A DNA stretch of 64,000 nt from Candidatus Woesearchaeota archaeon (GTDB lineage: Archaea; Nanobdellota; Nanobdellia; Woesearchaeales; UBA583): NCBI GenBank assembly GCA_023898345.1, contig CP060218.1, positions 1,426,001 through 1,490,000 on the forward strand, given 5' to 3'. The notes below the pieces were generated by a model, which saw nothing but the letters and a program-made list of their open reading frames with translations, did no database searches and was not told the origin of the DNA. The position numbers and the translations under genes are program-made. Shown here piece by piece: positions 7,044 through 15,800 of the stretch (its first letter is position 1; each line of letters starts with the position of its first letter).

Positions 7044-9368
7044 ATGCGAGAAACAGGTAAACGAATGGCTGGGTCAAGTGCTCAAAAGGTTTTTACTACA
7101 ACTTTTCTTATTGCTAATATTTTTGCAATTGGAGTTGGTTTGCTTATTGATGTTCAGGTTGCTTTCCTTTATTCTCTTGGTATTGGAATCTTTCTGTGTC
7201 TTTTGGGAATAGTTGCTCCTAAGAGTATGCCTTTGGGTATTGCTGCGAATAGCACTTTATATCTTGTTTTGCTTGTTATTCACTACAAGTTTGCTCCTCT
7301 GGTTCTTTTTTTGGTGACTTTGGCGTTGTTCTTTGCTTCTCTTTTTCATCGAAAGCACCCTTTGACGTACATCCCGTACATTTTCATTCCTTTGTACCTT
7401 GTTCTGCAGTTCCTGCTTCTTGGTTTTAATCCTTTGGAGTGGAGTGTTAAGGAACCTGTTCTGACTTTTGGTTCGCGTGGGGATACTAACACAAACAATA
7501 ATGTTTATCTTCTTAACTCTGGAGAAGCTCTTTCTCCTCCTTTGCTTCTTAATAATGTTCCTTATCGAGAATTTTTGATGGATGGGGAAATTAGTATTAT
7601 TTACAATCTTCCTTATGCTGCTCAAAATGCAACTTTGACGTACAGAGCTAAGGCTCCTTTTTCTATTGGAGATAATCAGATTTATTATCCAACTTTGAGA
7701 AATTATGAGGAGGAAGCTGATTTTGGTGAAAAAAGTGTTTTGATAAACAAAAATATTGTTATGACGCATTGTATTGATGAGGCTGCAAAGAATGGACTTG
7801 TTACGAATGAGACTCACAGTATTAACAATAGTATTTGGGGGAATTTTACTTTGACGGCGTACTTGACGGACGAGCTCGTTTTGAGTTTTAATAAGACTGA
7901 CATTAATAATTTTGAGGGAAGTGATAAGGTCTCAATAACTATTACTAAGGAGGGTGAGCGTACTCCTAAAAAAATATTTTTTGTTGAGGATGACAATATT
8001 ACCAATGTTTCTTCTCAAAGTACTTCGAGCTTCCATCAGTACAAGCTCAATATTGATCCGGGAGTTTACTTCATTAATGTTACGAGTTTGAATGGTATTG
8101 ATGATTTTGAGATTAGCAATTTGACCATTAATACAAATAAGGCCATTATTACTGGGCCAATTAAGTTTACGGACGGGGCAACGATTACATTTAGGAATAT
8201 CTCTGAGGCTGTGTATGGTTACCTTGATACTCAAACGGGAATGGAAGAACCTATTAAGGATAATCTTTCTTTGCTTGCTGTTGATAATACTCTTTCTTTG
8301 ACGGACAAGGAGATTAGAAGCTATGCAACAACTGAGCGAACGGAAAATGTTATTTTGCTTTCTAGGAAGGGAAACTTGCTTGTTGGGCCTGAGGGTGTTG
8401 AAATGAGTTTTTGGGGAGATGCTTTTTTGGATTTGCAGTGTGACAATTTGTATAGTAAGCAAGAGAATCCTCAGGGTTTTCTTCAAGCTCATTTTAATAA
8501 TGATCGTTATTTGGTGTTTGATTACAGTACTTATGAAAGTATTGTTGATCCTTTTACTTTACAGACTTTTAGCAGGCAATATATTGATAGTTTTGAGTCT
8601 CGTGAGAGTGTTGATTATGACACTCATATAACAAATACAACTTTGCGTGGTGAGTTTACTTTATTGGGATATTTTTCTCAGTCTGTTGATCTTGATTTTA
8701 CAAAGGAAGATTTGAACTGGTATAATGGGGAAGATGATGTTATTCTTAATCTTGCAGATCGTAATGGGAAGGTTTTAACTCGTTGGGAACTTCTTGATGA
8801 TGGTGTTGATGATAATGATAAGGAACGTAGGGAACAGGATTTCTCTTTGCATTATGATTTGCCAGAGAAGGGTTTCTATTATATTACTGTTCAGGCTCTT
8901 GACCCAGATATTAAAAGTGACTTTGAAATTAGGAATCTGAGTGTAAACACGAACAAGCTTATGGTTGTTTCGGAGTTTCTTCCTACGACTCCAACAGATC
9001 TTTATTTTGAAGATATTGATGCTTTACAGGTTCGGTACTGGCATGAGGGCTATGATCAAAATATCACTTTGAGTAGTTCTAATGTTTTTGAGTTAAATAT
9101 TTATGATCAGAATAACTGGAAGTGGGTTGATCTTAGTGCTGAGCGTTCTATGCGTCTTGAGAAAGGAGATGTTTTTATTAGGGGTGAGAATGTAGAGGTT
9201 GCTTTTTGGGATGGTGGAACTTTTAAGACTTCTTTGGAGCCTGATATCTTAATTGTTGATAATAAGAAACTTAATGAGGAAAAGACTTTTTTCTTCAATC
9301 TTACGGGAAGTCCTTTGCCTTTGGTTGGTTCTCAGGGGCTTGAGTTGTACAAGTTGGAATTACAGTAA
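7044..9368 (+). CDS. Large membrane-anchored surface protein with duplicated beta-domain
   Basis: A 774-residue protein. Residues about 15-135 hold four to five membrane segments; the rest is predicted to be outside. The outer part carries a repeated domain of about 120 residues, at about 265-390 and 533-650. It is marked by FTL..Y, then KTDINNFEGSD or KEDLNWYNGEDD, a D-D acidic turn, PGVYFINV or KGFYYITV, and DFEI.NL..NTNK. A third copy is in the protein at 26119-27780, which also shares the YLLNSGEALSPP-like linker. Many N-x-S/T sites suggest N-glycosylation. Function is unknown; a surface or stalk role is inferred. It shares the plus strand with the dehydrogenase gene at 9476. Confidence 0.7.
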   Translation: MRETGKRMAGSSAQKVFTTTFLIANIFAIGVGLLIDVQVAFLYSLGIGIFLCLLGIVAPKSMPLGIAANSTLYLVLLVIHYKFAPLVLFLVTLALFFASLFHRKHPLTYIPYIFIPLYLVLQFLLLGFNPLEWSVKEPVLTFGSRGDTNTNNNVYLLNSGEALSPPLLLNNVPYREFLMDGEISIIYNLPYAAQNATLTYRAKAPFSIGDNQIYYPTLRNYEEEADFGEKSVLINKNIVMTHCIDEAAKNGLVTNETHSINNSIWGNFTLTAYLTDELVLSFNKTDINNFEGSDKVSITITKEGERTPKKIFFVEDDNITNVSSQSTSSFHQYKLNIDPGVYFINVTSLNGIDDFEISNLTINTNKAIITGPIKFTDGATITFRNISEAVYGYLDTQTGMEEPIKDNLSLLAVDNTLSLTDKEIRSYATTERTENVILLSRKGNLLVGPEGVEMSFWGDAFLDLQCDNLYSKQENPQGFLQAHFNNDRYLVFDYSTYESIVDPFTLQTFSRQYIDSFESRESVDYDTHITNTTLRGEFTLLGYFSQSVDLDFTKEDLNWYNGEDDVILNLADRNGKVLTRWELLDDGVDDNDKERREQDFSLHYDLPEKGFYYITVQALDPDIKSDFEIRNLSVNTNKLMVVSEFLPTTPTDLYFEDIDALQVRYWHEGYDQNITLSSSNVFELNIYDQNNWKWVDLSAERSMRLEKGDVFIRGENVEVAFWDGGTFKTSLEPDILIVDNKKLNEEKTFFFNLTGSPLPLVGSQGLELYKLELQ

Positions 9369-9475
9369 AATGTGTAGTTTCTGAGAAAAGCCAAATTTCT
9401 TTTTTTCTTTTTCTTGTTTTTTCAAGTATTTTTTTCTAAGCTTTTAAGTCTGCTTCTTTTTTCCTTTTTCATACT

Positions 9476-10735
9476 ATGGAAAAAGTGAGTGTTATTGGTA
9501 TGGGTTATGTTGGTTTTCCTTTGGCGTGCGCTATTGCAAAGTGCGGCAAGTATGAGACTTTAGGTTTTGATATTGATGAAAAAAAAATTGATATGATAAA
9601 AGCAAGAAAGGCTCCTGTTGATGATAGGCGAGCAAGTGATGATATTCTAACGGTCTCTCTTAGGGCTAGCTCTTCTTCTGATGATTTGAAAGATTCTGAT
9701 TATATTATTATTGCTGTTCCGACTCCGGTTACAGAGGCAAAAAACCCGGATTTAGGACCTGTGAAAAGTGCTGTTGAACTGATTGTTCCGTATATGAAGA
9801 AGGGACAAATTATTATTTTGGAATCAACGGTTAATCCTGGCGTTTGTGATGAGGATGTTCTTCCGATTCTTGAAAGAAGTGGTTTGAAGGCTGGAGTTGA
9901 TTTTGATCTTGCTCATTGTCCTGAACGCATTAATCCGGGTGATGAAAAATTTACGGTTTACAATATTAATCGAAATATTGGTGCTAGTTCTTTGTCTGGC
10001 GTGAAGCGTGCTGCTGCGTTTTATCGTTCTTTTTTGGACGAGGGCGTTCTTGTTAATGAGATGTCTTCTTTGCAGGCTGCTGAGGCGACGAAGATTGTTG
10101 AGAATACGTTTAGGGATATTAATATTGCTTATGTAAATGAGCTTGCTAAGTCTTTTGAGATGATGGGTCTTGATATTGTAGAGGTTATTAATGGTGCTGC
10201 TAACAAACCTTTTGCTTTTCTTGCTCATTATCCGGGCTGTGGTGTTGGTGGACATTGTATTCCTGTTGATCCTTATTATCTTATTGAAAAGGCTAAGAAG
10301 ATTGGTTTCACTCATGATTTTCTGATTTATGCTAGAAAGGTCAATAATTCTATGCCTGGCTACACTGTTGGAAAACTTAGTTCTGGTTTGAATGAGTTGA
10401 AACTTAGTGTGAATGGAACGAAGGTTGGTCTGCTTGGTTTGTCGTACAAGGCTAATGTTGCTGATTTTCGAGAGAGTCCTGCTTTTCAGATTAAGAAGAA
10501 ACTTGAGAAGCTTGGGGCGGATTTACTGATTTGCGAACCGCATGCAGATGGCTATGAGGATTTGGACAGGATTCTTGAGGAATGTGTCGCTGTTGTTATT
10601 GCTGCTGATCATAATGAATTTAAGCAAATTAGGGATTGGGGAAATGTTCGACTTGTTGTTGATGGTCGTAATTGTCTGGACAAGGAAGAGATTAAGGCAA
10701 AGGGAATTTTGTATAAGGGAATTGGGAGAAATTGA
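9476..10735 (+). CDS. Nucleotide-sugar (UDP-ManNAc/UDP-glucose type) 6-dehydrogenase
   Basis: A 419-residue NAD-dependent dehydrogenase of the UDP-glucose/GDP-mannose family. The N-terminal Rossmann motif is GMGYVGFPLA (residues 8-17). PTPV (about residue 84) and ESTVNPG (about residue 121) follow. The catalytic cysteine is in PGCGVGGHCIPVDPYYL (about residue 258), a form typical of WecC/TviB enzymes that oxidise UDP-ManNAc or UDP-GlcNAc. The C-terminal UDP-binding domain has GLSYKANVADFRESPA. The product would be a uronic acid donor for surface glycans assembled by the 32-53 kb clusters. A TATA-like CTTTTAAG at 9438-9445 lies upstream. The exact substrate cannot be told from sequence. Confidence 0.9.
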   Translation: MEKVSVIGMGYVGFPLACAIAKCGKYETLGFDIDEKKIDMIKARKAPVDDRRASDDILTVSLRASSSSDDLKDSDYIIIAVPTPVTEAKNPDLGPVKSAVELIVPYMKKGQIIILESTVNPGVCDEDVLPILERSGLKAGVDFDLAHCPERINPGDEKFTVYNINRNIGASSLSGVKRAAAFYRSFLDEGVLVNEMSSLQAAEATKIVENTFRDINIAYVNELAKSFEMMGLDIVEVINGAANKPFAFLAHYPGCGVGGHCIPVDPYYLIEKAKKIGFTHDFLIYARKVNNSMPGYTVGKLSSGLNELKLSVNGTKVGLLGLSYKANVADFRESPAFQIKKKLEKLGADLLICEPHADGYEDLDRILEECVAVVIAADHNEFKQIRDWGNVRLVVDGRNCLDKEEIKAKGILYKGIGRN

Positions 10736-10744
10736 GGTTTTTTC

Positions 10745-12037
10745 TTATCTCTTATTTCTTTCTCTGTCTTGCAAAAGTGCTGCTACGACTTTGAAAGGAG
10801 GGTAATTTTTTACGAGTTCTTCGGCAAGGGAAAAGTATTCTTCTCCTTGTGTTCGTTCAAGGAGTTTTTCTATTTCAAAGGAGAGATTTTTTTCTCGCAG
10901 GTTTTCAAGGTTTGCTTTTCCTTCTAGTTTTTTGCAGGCGATTTTTGTCTTCAATCCTTTTTCAAGAATGCTTATTCTTCGTAGTTCTGCTGGTGTTACT
11001 AGGGAAACTGCTTTTCCTTTTTTTCCCGCTCTTCCTGTTCTTCCGATTCTGTGTGTGTATGTTTCTAGGTCTTCAGGAAGATTGAAGTTGATAACGTGTG
11101 TTAAATTCTCAACGTCGATTCCTCTTGCTGCTACATCTGTTGCGACAAGGATTTGCAAATCTTGCTTTCTGAATTTTTCAAGGAGTTTTTCTCGCTTTCT
11201 TTGTGGCACGTCTCCGTGTATGCTTGCGACACCAGAACTTACTCTGCGTAGTTTTGATGCAATGGTGTCGACGTCTGCTTTTGTACGGCAAAAGATTATT
11301 CCGTAAAAGAATTTTTCAGATGCAATTATTTTCGCGAGTGCTTCAAATTTTTCAGATTGTTTTACTTTGTAAAAGCTTTGTTCTATGTTTAGGCTTGTTG
11401 TCTCGTTCCTTTTCACTTCAATGTATTCTTGTTTGTGCATGTATTTTTTGGAGAGATTTTTGATTCTTTCTGGCATTGTTGCTGAGAAGAGGTAAACTCT
11501 TCGCTTTGGCGATGTCTGTTCAAAAATAAATTCGAGGTCTTCAATGAAACCCATTTTGAGCATTTCGTCTGCTTCGTCGAGAACGAGGTATTGAACTGCT
11601 GAGAGTTTTAGCTCTTTTCGGTTGATTAAATCAACAATTCTTCCGGGTGTTCCGACAACAATGTCCACGCCTTCTTTTAGAGCTTTTATTTGTGTCGCCA
11701 TGGAAGCTCCTCCGTACACGCAGAGGATTTTTAATCTTTTTTCTCCTGCAAAGAAGTTTAGTTCGGATGTTACTTGGAGTGCAAGTTCGCGTGTCGGTGC
11801 AAGAATCAGTGCTTGGGGAACTTTGTTTCCTTTGTTTATGAGGTCTACGAGTGGAAGTCCGAATGCGCCCGTTTTTCCTGTACCTGTTTGTGCAACGCCG
11901 ATGACGTCTTTCTTCCCTTCAAAAATAAGGGGGATTATTTTTGCTTGAATTTCGCTTGCAAACTTAAAGTTTTTTTTTGCAATTGCTTTAAGAGTTGTTT
12001 TGCTTAGCTTTAGTGTTTCAAAACTAATTTCTGTCAT
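10745..12037 (-). CDS. DEAD-box RNA helicase
   Basis: A 430-residue protein with the full helicase core. Visible motifs: Q-motif region (FKFASEIQAKIIP), motif I AQTGTGKT (about residue 49), PTRELALQ, GGASMATQ, TPGRIVDL, motif II DEAD (about residue 153), SATMP, FCRTKADV, VATDVAARGIDV and HRIGRTGRAG. Such enzymes remodel RNA duplexes or RNA-protein complexes in ribosome assembly, decay or cold adaptation. The C-terminal 70 residues are charged and variable. It ends 10 nt from the convergent dehydrogenase gene. Confidence 0.92.
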   Translation of the reverse strand: MTEISFETLKLSKTTLKAIAKKNFKFASEIQAKIIPLIFEGKKDVIGVAQTGTGKTGAFGLPLVDLINKGNKVPQALILAPTRELALQVTSELNFFAGEKRLKILCVYGGASMATQIKALKEGVDIVVGTPGRIVDLINRKELKLSAVQYLVLDEADEMLKMGFIEDLEFIFEQTSPKRRVYLFSATMPERIKNLSKKYMHKQEYIEVKRNETTSLNIEQSFYKVKQSEKFEALAKIIASEKFFYGIIFCRTKADVDTIASKLRRVSSGVASIHGDVPQRKREKLLEKFRKQDLQILVATDVAARGIDVENLTHVINFNLPEDLETYTHRIGRTGRAGKKGKAVSLVTPAELRRISILEKGLKTKIACKKLEGKANLENLREKNLSFEIEKLLERTQGEEYFSLAEELVKNYPPFKVVAALLQDRERNKR

Positions 12038-12256
12038 TTTTTTTACTTAGAATTCTCCATGTAAAATCCTCAAAAAGGTTTTTTGTCCTTTTTTGTAAGC
12101 AGTTTTCTAAGCACATGTTTTTGAGATTTTCGTCTTTGCTAAGCTCCTAATCTCTTTCTTAAAAAGTACACTGAGTATTTTCATTATGAAAAATCCTAAC
12201 TTTTCTAATACACATGTATTTTTAAAGGCAGTGCTTTGTTGTCTGTGCTTTGGAGT

Positions 12257-13417
12257 TTAGAAAGGAGGGGGAAGTTCCAAGGAGGAAATATCTCTCTTTT
12301 GAGAAGGTAGGAATGTTCCTCCATTATCAAAAGTAGTGAGAAAATCTAGTCCTAGTAAGGAAAATTGTGCTTTTTGAATCCACCTATAATTTCCATGTTC
12401 TAAAGAAGTGCCCGACGCAGTAATATTTACAGGTACGACAAAACCAACCATATTATTTGGTTGGAATGCTAAAGGTAAGGCCCCATTTACTGCTGCAGTA
12501 TTGAAGACATAAACAGAGGGAGTGTTATCTTTTGATTTTTCCATTATGTCTGTGAGGTTCTCGATTACAAATTCTCCCTCGCATTTGACAATTCTTAGTA
12601 CAGTTTTATCTTCTGGAATTTTTCCAAATTGGTTAAATCTATAGTTTTGAACTTTTATACTTGGATCAAAATCAAAGGGCAAAAATAGTCTCTCTTGATA
12701 AAATAAAATAGGATTAGTTGGATTTGTTTGATATTCATATAAGGCTATTTCTCTTTCATCCAGTTCTCTTTCTAAAAAACCAAACTCAACTTGAGAACTG
12801 TTTTCTTCTGGAATAAATCCGGCTTTTCGAGATCTTTTTTTCATCGCGACTATGGCCTTTACATTCTTGGCTTGTTCGTTTTCCATTGAATTTCTGGGAA
12901 ATGTAGTTGTAGCTACAATGTTCCCTTCTTCGTCTGCTAAGAATTGGTCGACAGTTCCATTTGGACAATCGGAAACATCATAAACGATATTAATTAAGTA
13001 ATGGCCTTTGATATTTGGATGTTCAACAACAGAGCCTCTTCTATGTGATGCAGCTTTTCGAGTATTGTAAGGTTGAATAATTACTGAGGAAGTTCCCTTG
13101 TACTCTTGTAGTCCTTCCCATTTTGCATATTTTTTCACTTCTTCTTTTCTAGATTGATTAACTATTTCCTCTATGCAAGTGCTCATTTCCTCTGGAGTTC
13201 TACTTATTTTTGTAAGCAGAATATCAACTAAGCCTTTTTCATCTCCGACTGCCGTTCCTCTAATAATTTGAGAATTGGTAAAGTTAGGCAACCTTGTCCC
13301 TCTTTCTTTTTGAATTAATGTAAAAGGAAGTAAAAAATCGTCATTTTTAGTTTCATATTGAGCTAACAAACTTGCGGCTTTTCCTCCATATAAAAGAATG
13401 TTCTCCTCATGATTCAT
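12257..13417 (-). CDS. Divergent PEP-synthase/PPDK-like ATP-grasp protein (tentative)
   Basis: A 386-residue protein with no confident family match. The N-terminal YGGKAASLLAQY with DFLLPFTLI, then SQIIRGTAVGDEKG, and later YKGTSSVIIQPYNT, recall the order of GGKGASL, VRSSA and VVVQ elements in the ATP-grasp domain of PEP synthase and pyruvate phosphate dikinase. The phosphohistidine and PEP-binding domains are missing. The rest includes GHYLINIVYDVS and several conserved-looking beta strands. A TATA-like ATTTAAATA centred near 13445 gives a leaderless start at 13417. It is a stand-alone gene. Degenerate ATP-grasp regulator or pyrophosphate-linked kinase are possibilities; an unrelated fold remains possible. 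Confidence 0.35.
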   Translation of the reverse strand: MNHEENILLYGGKAASLLAQYETKNDDFLLPFTLIQKERGTRLPNFTNSQIIRGTAVGDEKGLVDILLTKISRTPEEMSTCIEEIVNQSRKEEVKKYAKWEGLQEYKGTSSVIIQPYNTRKAASHRRGSVVEHPNIKGHYLINIVYDVSDCPNGTVDQFLADEEGNIVATTTFPRNSMENEQAKNVKAIVAMKKRSRKAGFIPEENSSQVEFGFLERELDEREIALYEYQTNPTNPILFYQERLFLPFDFDPSIKVQNYRFNQFGKIPEDKTVLRIVKCEGEFVIENLTDIMEKSKDNTPSVYVFNTAAVNGALPLAFQPNNMVGFVVPVNITASGTSLEHGNYRWIQKAQFSLLGLDFLTTFDNGGTFLPSQKRDISSLELPPPF

Positions 13418-13527
13418 TGTGGGGAGGTAATTAACCTTAATATTTAAATATTCTGCTAAAAACTATGTGAGATAATTAGAGTTTGAATAGTGGGATTTTG
13501 GAAGAGTTTTCAAATAATGCAAGGACA

Positions 13528-14178
13528 TTATGTTCCCGTTGGAAAAATCTCTTTGATTTTATTTAACATTTCTTTTGTTACTTCTTCCATGCTTTGATTT
13601 GCATTCACGACAATGGTTGTCCTTCCTTTCTCTTGTAGTTTCTGTATGCAGTATTGTTGTTTTTCTGCTAATGCTTTCTGGAAGTCTTCTTTCTCAAAGC
13701 ATTCTTTTTGTGAGTTGCGTGTTGCGGTTCTTTGGAGTGCTATTTCAACGGGAAGCTCGAAGACTATTGTTAGGTCTGGTTTTAGGCAGCCTTCTTCTTT
13801 GTCGAAGTCGTGCATGGTGTAGAGTTCTTCAAATTCCATTCCTTGTGTCATTTGATAGGAAAGTGTTGAAAGGTCGTATCGTGAACAGAGGACAAAGGAG
13901 TGTTTGAGTGTTTCTTTGATGAGTTTTGTGTGTTCTTTTCTGTCTGCGATGTACAGGTCTGCTGCTTCTTTGGCGCTGACGTCTCTTTGTCTGATGAGGC
14001 TTGCGATTTGTCGGCCTGGTTCTGTGAGGAGCGATGGTTCTCGGATAATCCAGAGGTGTGCGTATTTGTCGCCAAGGACTTTCCAGTCGTCGTCACGGAT
14101 GTATTCTGCTAGTTTGTGCAGCTGTGTGTCTTTGCCGGCGCCGTCTATGCCTTCGAATGTAATAAAGAGATTTTTCAT
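13528..14178 (-). CDS. tmk: Thymidylate kinase
   Basis: A 216-residue P-loop kinase. The Walker A loop is EGIDGAGKDT (residues 9-18). The dTMP-binding REP appears in WIIREPSLLTEPG, followed by LYIADRKEHTK and CSRYDLSTLSYQ, equivalent to the DRY/S.AYQ motif. The lid region lies around ALQRTATRNSQKECFEKEDF. It phosphorylates dTMP to dTDP in the cytosol for DNA synthesis. Length fits the family, although the insert of about 10 residues at KVLGDKYAHL is somewhat unusual. It is followed upstream by the DUF1653-type gene on the same strand. Confidence 0.9.
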   Translation of the reverse strand: MKNLFITFEGIDGAGKDTQLHKLAEYIRDDDWKVLGDKYAHLWIIREPSLLTEPGRQIASLIRQRDVSAKEAADLYIADRKEHTKLIKETLKHSFVLCSRYDLSTLSYQMTQGMEFEELYTMHDFDKEEGCLKPDLTIVFELPVEIALQRTATRNSQKECFEKEDFQKALAEKQQYCIQKLQEKGRTTIVVNANQSMEEVTKEMLNKIKEIFPTGT

Positions 14179-14198
14179 ATTTCGTAAATACTTTATTT

Positions 14199-14411
14199 TT
14201 ATTCTTCTTTAAAGTTTTCTTTAAAATCTTGTTCTTCTCTTACCCATACTGTTCCTGCGGGAAATTTTCCTGTTTCTAATTGGGTGTATAAGACAACTCT
14301 TTTTGGTTCAATTCCTTTTTCATATCCTGTGGCATCCAAAAGTATTTTTTCGACTCTGTACCTGAGGTTTAAATTGTGTTTGTAAATCTTCTTTTCTTTT
14401 ATCTTTTCCAT
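14199..14411 (-). CDS. DUF1653-like small protein
   Basis: A 70-residue protein. The pattern YKHNLNLRYRVEKILLDAT, then RVVLYTQLETGKFPAGTVWVR and DFKENF, resembles DUF1653, whose members read roughly HYKG..Y.V..... VVYQ.LY......WVRP...F. The function of that family is not known; it is often linked to nucleotide metabolism genes by neighbourhood. Here it lies 20 nt upstream of tmk on the same strand, so the two are probably one transcript. Confidence 0.6.
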   Translation of the reverse strand: MEKIKEKKIYKHNLNLRYRVEKILLDATGYEKGIEPKRVVLYTQLETGKFPAGTVWVREEQDFKENFKEE

Positions 14412-14500
14412 ACTCCTTTGGTGATTTTTTTCTTTAAATATCTTGTCTTACTCAAAGCTAAAAAGATGGAGGCGCACGAGGTACTTGCTGGCAGGAGAAC

Positions 14501-14512
14501 AAATCTTTAATA
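14501..14512 (+). promoter_or_regulatory. TATA-like box upstream of the DUF1858-like gene
   Basis: AATCTTTAATAA is centred about 28 bp upstream of the ATG at 14537, consistent with a leaderless start. Confidence 0.4.
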
Positions 14513-14536
14513 AGGGTTTGCTCTTTTCTTTGGGCA

Positions 14537-14800
14537 ATGGCAGTTCAGATTAATGCTGACCTTGAAATGGTCGAGGTTACGAATGCTTTTCCTGTTATAC
14601 TTGAGTTTTTGACGAAGCTTGATGTTATGAAGGCAGAACTTAGGGAGGGAGAGAGTGTTGAAGCTTATTTTCAGAGACAGAACTTGCGTGCTGAGGAAAT
14701 TGCTCATCTTATTAGAAAGATGAATCAAGAGCTTCGGCATTTTTTTAGTAGTGAAACTGTTACTATTTCGTCTGCTTCTGAAATTGAAACTCTTTATTGA
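14537..14800 (+). CDS. DUF1858-like helical protein
   Basis: An 87-residue protein. The pattern INADLEMVEVTNAFPVILEF, a short linker, EGESVEAYFQRQNLRAEEIAHL and a final helix follows the layout of the DUF1858 domain (a repeated-evl..yP.t..vf motif then a second helix pair). Bacterial members often carry a CxxC redox site between the halves; here that position has no cysteine. The gene overlaps the end of rnp4 by 7 nt, tail to tail. The role is unknown; the domain assignment is by eye. Confidence 0.5.
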   Translation: MAVQINADLEMVEVTNAFPVILEFLTKLDVMKAELREGESVEAYFQRQNLRAEEIAHLIRKMNQELRHFFSSETVTISSASEIETLY

Positions 14801-15108
14801 GAACTTTTTTTGTAGGGGAAACGTCTGACAAATCCACAGTTTTTGCAAATGTATTCTTTTGCTTGATTTTCTTTGGAGAATCGAATCATTCTTGTTTGTG
14901 TGTTCCAGTAGCATTTGCAGTTCCGACAAAATTTCAGCTTTTGTTCTCGGCTGAGTCGCAAGGTGAATGCTTGACTGAGTCGTTGTATTTCTGTGACGTA
15001 GGTGGCATCAAAGTCTGGTGCGAATCTGGTGTCGAGAAGAGAGAAAAACTTTTCGATATTCTTTTGTGCATATTGACTTTGTAGTTCTTTTCTCTCTTTT
15101 GTCTTCAT
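14794..15108 (-). CDS. rnp4: Ribonuclease P protein component 4 (Rpp21/Rpr2 family)
   Basis: A 104-residue protein. The C-terminal zinc ribbon has two cysteine pairs, CRNCKCYW and ICKNCGFVRRFPY, and the N-terminal helices include RLSQAFTLRLSREQKLKFC, all typical of Rpp21. In archaea it pairs with Rpp29 and helps the RNase P RNA recognise and cleave pre-tRNA 5' leaders. It starts directly after the stop of the Nip7-like gene, so it is the last gene of the rpo7 operon. Confidence 0.85.
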   Translation of the reverse strand: MKTKERKELQSQYAQKNIEKFFSLLDTRFAPDFDATYVTEIQRLSQAFTLRLSREQKLKFCRNCKCYWNTQTRMIRFSKENQAKEYICKNCGFVRRFPYKKSSQ

Positions 15109-15609
15109 CTAAAACACCTTGTTGAAATCAAGTTTTCTTCCTTTAGAAAGGTAGGAGAGAAGTTCTTTTCCTTTTATGCTCACGAGTCCGATTGGCGTGT
15201 TGTTCCAGACGACGACTTGAAATGGGCATGTTGAAGTGACTTCAAAGCGTTGTCCTTCTTCTTCAAAGAGATTTTCTCCGCTTAGGAAACTTTTTGCGGC
15301 TTTTTCTTCTACGAGAATGAGGTTTTGTTTTGGCTTTATGAGGAGGGCTCCTTCAATGCTGAGTCTGAACCTTTTGCTGTCGTGAAATGTTCCAAAGTAT
15401 ATTCCAACATTGTTTACTCTTGCTTGTGGGAATTCTTCTGGTGAGACTGTTGAGAGAAAGACTTTGTCCTTTGCTGTGACATAAAAATACTTGTTTTTTA
15501 GAAAGGAAAGTTCTTGTTTGTACCACTCTTGAAGACGCTCTATGAGTGTATCTTTTTGTTCTTCACTAAGTAGTGTGTGTGATTCTAAGAAAGGATGTGT
15601 TTTAACCAT
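15109..15609 (-). CDS. Nip7-like PUA-domain protein
   Basis: A 166-residue protein. The C-terminal PUA domain is shown by VGIYFGTF, then FRLSIEGALLI (about residue 93), the SFLSGENLFEE segment and VVVWNNTPIGLVSIKG. The N-terminal half is alpha/beta as in the UPF0113/Nip7 family. In eukaryotes Nip7 acts in 60S and pre-rRNA processing; the archaeal homologues bind RNA. It overlaps spt4 by 8 nt and abuts rnp4, so all are co-transcribed and the setting supports an RNA role. Confidence 0.75.
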   Translation of the reverse strand: MVKTHPFLESHTLLSEEQKDTLIERLQEWYKQELSFLKNKYFYVTAKDKVFLSTVSPEEFPQARVNNVGIYFGTFHDSKRFRLSIEGALLIKPKQNLILVEEKAAKSFLSGENLFEEEGQRFEVTSTCPFQVVVWNNTPIGLVSIKGKELLSYLSKGRKLDFNKVF

Positions 15610-15796
15610 GCTTCAAAGCATACATGCCTTTGTCTTTGATGGAAAGCTTTGCTGCTACTTTTGATCGTTTTGGATCGACAACATATACTTTTCCTTTGTA
15701 CTTCTCAATGAATTGGTTGCAGCCACAACTTGGACAGGTCCTTTCTGTTGTGAAACGTCCGCATTCTTTGCACACTTGAATTTTTTCTTTTGCCAT
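15602..15796 (-). CDS. spt4: Transcription elongation factor Spt4 (RpoE'')
   Basis: A 64-residue zinc-ribbon protein with VCKECGRF and CPSCGCN as the metal pairs, followed by YKGKVYVVDP, the conserved Spt4 core. It forms a dimer with Spt5 on RNA polymerase and promotes processivity; in archaea Spt4/5 also works with FttA. It sits 4 nt downstream of rpo7, the usual archaeal arrangement. Confidence 0.93.
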   Translation of the reverse strand: MAKEKIQVCKECGRFTTERTCPSCGCNQFIEKYKGKVYVVDPKRSKVAAKLSIKDKGMYALKHG

Positions 15797-15800
15797 TTTT

